From assembly GCF_023266535.1 (NCBI RefSeq), contig NZ_JAHFPY010000013.1:6652-40537 (forward strand): a stretch of DNA of 33,886 nucleotides, written 5' to 3'. Shown one piece after another: positions 31,919-33,886 of this stretch. The notes beneath the pieces were generated by a model, which saw only the letters and a program-made list of their open reading frames with translations, did not search any database and had not been told where the DNA came from. This DNA comes from Sphingomonas sp. (GTDB lineage: Bacteria > Pseudomonadota > Alphaproteobacteria > Sphingomonadales > Sphingomonadaceae). Positions within the stretch are counted from its first letter, which is position 1; the number at the start of each line of letters is the position of its first letter. The translations under genes were made by a program, and so were the position numbers.

Positions 31919-32454
31919 AGCTTCTTGCCGGTCGTACGTTCCTCGGACTTGCGCAAGACCTCATATGCCGCCTGGATGGCGTGGAAGCGCTTGGCCGCCT
32001 CCTTGTCGCCCTTGTGCCGGTCGGGATGATGCTCCTTGGCGAGACGGCGGTAGCTGGCCTTGACCGTCTTGAAATCGGCGTCGGACTCCAGCTCCAACAC
32101 ATCGAGCGCGCGCATCTCGTCGCGGCTGCGATTGCCGTCGCCCGGCCCGCTCCAGGCATAATGGGCGCTCTTGCGGAAGGCGGAGGCCCCCGCCTCCTCC
32201 TCGGCCTCGCGCTTGGCGGCTTCCTCGGCGGTCAGGCCGGCAAAGTAATTCCAGTTCTTGTTGTACTCGGCGGCGTGCGCCTCGCAGAACATCCATCGCT
32301 CGCGGCTGTTGGGCGCCTTGGGTGCCGGCCGGTCGCCGACTTCATTGCAGCCCTCGCGATCGCATAGCCGGACGCGGACCGCGGCGCGGCCCTTGGCGCC
32401 GTAAGGGCGCCAGCGGGGAAAACCCCAGTCGTCGGATCGCGTGGGTCTAGCCAT
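31915..32454 (-). CDS. J-domain (DnaJ-like) protein with N-terminal cysteine motif
   Basis: 179 residues from ATG 32454; longer reading crosses palindromic repeat copy C and is rejected. Residues 25-60 contain a possible zinc site C31, C36, C57 and H60 (VRLCDREGCNEVGD, RWMFCEAHAAEYN). A charged Glu/Ala linker follows, and the J domain occupies about 115-175: ALDVLELESDADFKTVKASYRRLAKEHHPDRHKGD (in parts) with the HPD motif at 143-145, so Hsp70 stimulation is expected. The J domain is at the C-terminus, unlike DnaJ. Probably a specialised co-chaperone; its client is unknown. Confidence 0.93.
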   Translation of the reverse strand: MARPTRSDDWGFPRWRPYGAKGRAAVRVRLCDREGCNEVGDRPAPKAPNSRERWMFCEAHAAEYNKNWNYFAGLTAEEAAKREAEEEAGASAFRKSAHYAWSGPGDGNRSRDEMRALDVLELESDADFKTVKASYRRLAKEHHPDRHKGDKEAAKRFHAIQAAYEVLRKSEERTTGKKL

Positions 32455-32508
32455 CGAGAACTTTCTATTAGGGTAGATTGGCAATTGCGAGGCTGAGCCG
32501 GCCCCTCC

Positions 32509-32552
32509 ACCGCACTTTGTGCGGTCCCCCTCCCCGAGCAAGCTCGGGGAGG
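32509..32552. repeat. Palindromic repeat, copy C
   Basis: ACCGCAC-TTT-GTGCGGT (32509-32525) is followed by CCTCCCCGAGC-AA-GCTCGGGGAGG (32529-32552), and the second palindrome is identical over 24 bases to the right end of copy A. It ends 3 bases before the mature 3' side of the RNase P RNA and may act as its 3' structure or terminator. Confidence 0.85.
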
Positions 32553-32555
32553 ATA

Positions 32556-32938
32556 TGCCAGGGGACCTGTAAGCCGGGTTCTGTTCATCCCCGCTTTGGC
32601 GAGGACTTGGCGACCATTCCTCTAGGACGAAGGTTGCCCTTCGCCTCCAGCGACCAACCCGGGCGACGAGCCGGAACAGGCTCATGTGCCGCCCCTATTC
32701 GGTCTTGCACCCGGTGGGGTTTACCGTGCCGCCGCTGTTGCCAGCGACGCGGTGCGCTCTTGCCGCACCCTTTCGCCCTTACCTGCCCGAAGGCAGGCGG
32801 TGTGCTTTCTGTGGCACTTTCCCTGACCCCCGCCTTCGCGAGGGCCGCCGGGAGTTACCCGGCACCGTTATTCCGTGGAGCCCGGACTTTCCTCGCCCCC
32901 CGCTTGCGCGAGGGCCGCGGCCGCCCGGTCCCCTGGCA
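32556..32938 (-). ncRNA. rnpB: RNase P RNA (type A)
   Basis: Catalytic RNA that removes 5' leaders from pre-tRNA. On the minus strand the terminal helix P1 is formed by CCAGGGGACC (32936-32927) and GGTCCCCTGG (32567-32558). The universal block GAGGAAAGTCCGGGCTCC is at 32894-32877, followed by ACGGTGCCGGGTAACTCCCGG (in parts). AGGGCGAAAGGGTGCGGCAAG (in parts) and AGAACCCGGCTTACAGG near the 3' end are also hallmark elements. Size about 383 bases. The boundaries are set by P1 and may be off by a few bases. Confidence 0.96.
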
Positions 32939-32944
32939 GGGGCC

Positions 32945-32950
32945 ATATAA
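32945..32950 (-). promoter_or_regulatory. Possible -10 element of the rnpB promoter
   Basis: TTATAT on the minus strand lies about 8 to 10 bases before the proposed RNA 5' end. A matching -35 element about 17 bases upstream is poor (CTCGAA-like), so this is a tentative assignment. Confidence 0.35.
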
Positions 32951-32978
32951 GGGGAACCGCAGGTTTTTTCGAGTCGGC

Positions 32979-33030
32979 CGCTAACTTCACTAATTGCATG
33001 GGGACAGGCGCCATTTTTGTGAAGTTAGCG
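32979..33030. repeat. 12-bp inverted-repeat element (REP/MITE-like)
   Basis: CGCTAACTTCAC (32979-32990) and GTGAAGTTAGCG (33019-33030) are perfect inverted copies separated by 28 bases that contain GGGGACAGGCGCCATTTTT. The rest of the 200-bp gap to 33144 shows no gene. Such GGGACAGGCGCC-type cores are common in REP-like repeats, an inference from memory. Confidence 0.65.
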
Positions 33031-33144
33031 ATGGCAGGGCGTGGCGATCCTGGTCAGGTTGACGATGCCAAAGAGCCGGCCTTCGTTATCGCACGGCGAA
33101 AAGGCTGTAGGACAGGAAATTCGAACAGCCGAAACCCGACCGCG

Positions 33145-33810
33145 TCAGCTCCCGAAGATCAGCGGCAACAGGACGTTGGGAATGAAATCGACCATGAAAT
33201 GGGCGATGATCAGGATCAGCAGGTTGCGCTTCCACAGATAGATGGCGGTTGCGATGCCGCCGAGGACGAAGGTGATCAGGATGCCCGGCAGCCCCTGGCT
33301 GAAATGGCCGCCGGCGAAGATCAATAAGGGCACGGCGGCGGCGATGGCGCGACTGCCGGTCAGCGCCTCAATCCGTTCGATCGCATAACCGCGGTAGAAG
33401 ATTTCCTCGGCAATCCCGGCGCGGGCGTAAAGCAGCAGGCTGACGCCGATCGGCACGGCGGGTCCCGAGGACGATCCATAGCTAAGGCCGATTAGCGGGA
33501 AGATGGCCAAGCAGGCGGCAATCCCGACCCCAAACACCAGCATCACGGCCAGACTCCACAGGAGTGCCGGGACGATCTTTTGCGGCCTCAGGCCGATCGA
33601 CGACAGCGGCAGCTTTTCGCGCGTGCGGATAATCCAGACCAGGATCGCGACGAGCGCGAGGATGATCAGCTCGCGAACGATGGTTGCCCCGAAGTCAGCG
33701 CGGGTGAATTCGGCCTGCTTGAACAGGATGACTACCGCCGGCGCCCCGAACAAGGCGATGGCAAGGCCGGCAAAGGTCCATGGGCGGGCGGCTGTCGGCG
33801 ATGCGTTCAT
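33145..33810 (-). CDS. CPBP-family intramembrane metalloprotease (CAAX protease-like)
   Basis: 221 residues from ATG 33810, with GGGGGAAG about 6 bases upstream. Several membrane segments. The catalytic motifs are visible: EExxxR in GIAEEIFYRGYAIER (E135, E136, R140), a second His in FAGGHFSQG (H169) and the third motif IIAHFMVDFIPN (H204, D208). CPBP proteins cleave membrane-associated peptides or process precursors; the substrate is unknown. It is transcribed towards rnpB, with the inverted-repeat element between. No adjacent bacteriocin precursor is visible. Confidence 0.94.
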   Translation of the reverse strand: MNASPTAARPWTFAGLAIALFGAPAVVILFKQAEFTRADFGATIVRELIILALVAILVWIIRTREKLPLSSIGLRPQKIVPALLWSLAVMLVFGVGIAACLAIFPLIGLSYGSSSGPAVPIGVSLLLYARAGIAEEIFYRGYAIERIEALTGSRAIAAAVPLLIFAGGHFSQGLPGILITFVLGGIATAIYLWKRNLLILIIAHFMVDFIPNVLLPLIFGS

Positions 33811-33829
33811 CTGGGCTTCCCCCCGAACT

Positions 33830-33854
33830 GCATGCGGAAATTGAAACCGCATGC
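33830..33854. promoter_or_regulatory. Palindrome upstream of the CPBP protease gene
   Basis: GCATGCGG (33830-33837) and CCGCATGC (33847-33854) form an 8-bp inverted repeat with a 9-base spacer, 20 to 44 bases before the start codon at 33810. It could be an operator or a 5'-leader hairpin. No regulator can be named. Confidence 0.45.
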
Positions 33855-33886
33855 GCAACGAAACGCTAGGCCGCTTATCGGCTGGG

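Noticed and set aside
1..33886. CRISPR array, tRNA, rRNA, prophage or insertion sequence
   Set aside because: No regularly spaced direct repeats, no tRNA-like cloverleaf or CCA-ending arms, no rRNA sequence, and no transposase or phage gene was found on reading both strands by eye.

Overview
The window looks like chromosomal DNA from an alphaproteobacterium of the order Sphingomonadales (Sphingomonas/Sphingomicrobium-like). The reasons are high GC content, the TonB-dependent receptor style, the ffh-rpsP-rimM-trmD-rplS and dapF-mtaB-ftsY-yciB gene orders, and small GC-rich palindromic intergenic repeats. This assignment rests on general knowledge of the families, not on a search. I see no tRNA, rRNA, CRISPR array, prophage or intact transposon.

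Layout. (1) 1-6304: the C-terminal part of a TonB-dependent receptor ending at a clear terminator, then a TPR/2-oxoglutarate oxygenase gene and a Sel1/prolyl-4-hydroxylase-like gene, then ahcY on the opposite strand and a sulfotransferase-like gene. (2) 6306-14058: mixed accessory and maintenance genes: YqgE family, 1-Cys peroxiredoxin, a small membrane protein, an ACE-like M2 metallopeptidase lipoprotein, an alpha/beta hydrolase, and two paralogous sulfotransferase-fold proteins flanking a divergent two-gene unit (HCCA-isomerase/DsbA family plus GFA family). (3) 14055-19183, minus strand: asd, then the translation/SRP operon ffh-rpsP-rimM-trmD-rplS. S16 carries a very long acidic tail, and the operon ends in a good intrinsic terminator. 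(4) 19432-20702, minus: three small genes including a DUF924 protein. (5) 20768-25982, plus: a tightly overlapping chain dapF-mtaB-ftsY-yciB-ABC ATPase-ABC permease. (6) 26085-27227: a stand-alone urate-oxidase-N-like membrane protein and a secreted TPR protein. (7) 27291-31028: a phage-shock (Psp) locus, with pspF divergent from pspA-pspB-pspC and four further small membrane/coiled-coil genes, apparently driven by a sigma-54 promoter. (8) 31068-33810: sufE, a thioesterase, a J-domain protein, the RNase P RNA gene and a CPBP-family membrane protease.

The most interesting part is the expanded Psp locus. After pspC come four small genes that I cannot assign to a named family. Each encodes one N-terminal membrane segment followed by a charged coiled coil, and each ends in a variant of the same motif, roughly RLxxLERIxxDxxxxLAxEIDxLR. 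PspC ends in a recognisable version of that motif and PspB in a partial one, so six consecutive proteins appear to share one coiled-coil module. They could form a heteromeric envelope-stress complex that extends the PspA/B/C paradigm. Other observations are the S16 tail, a three-copy palindromic repeat family next to SRP/translation/RNase P genes, a 12-bp inverted-repeat element near rnpB, a receptor-oxygenase-sulfotransferase neighbourhood, a sulfotransferase paralogue with an eroded cofactor site, and four convergent gene pairs that share one palindromic stop (TTAA or CTAG).
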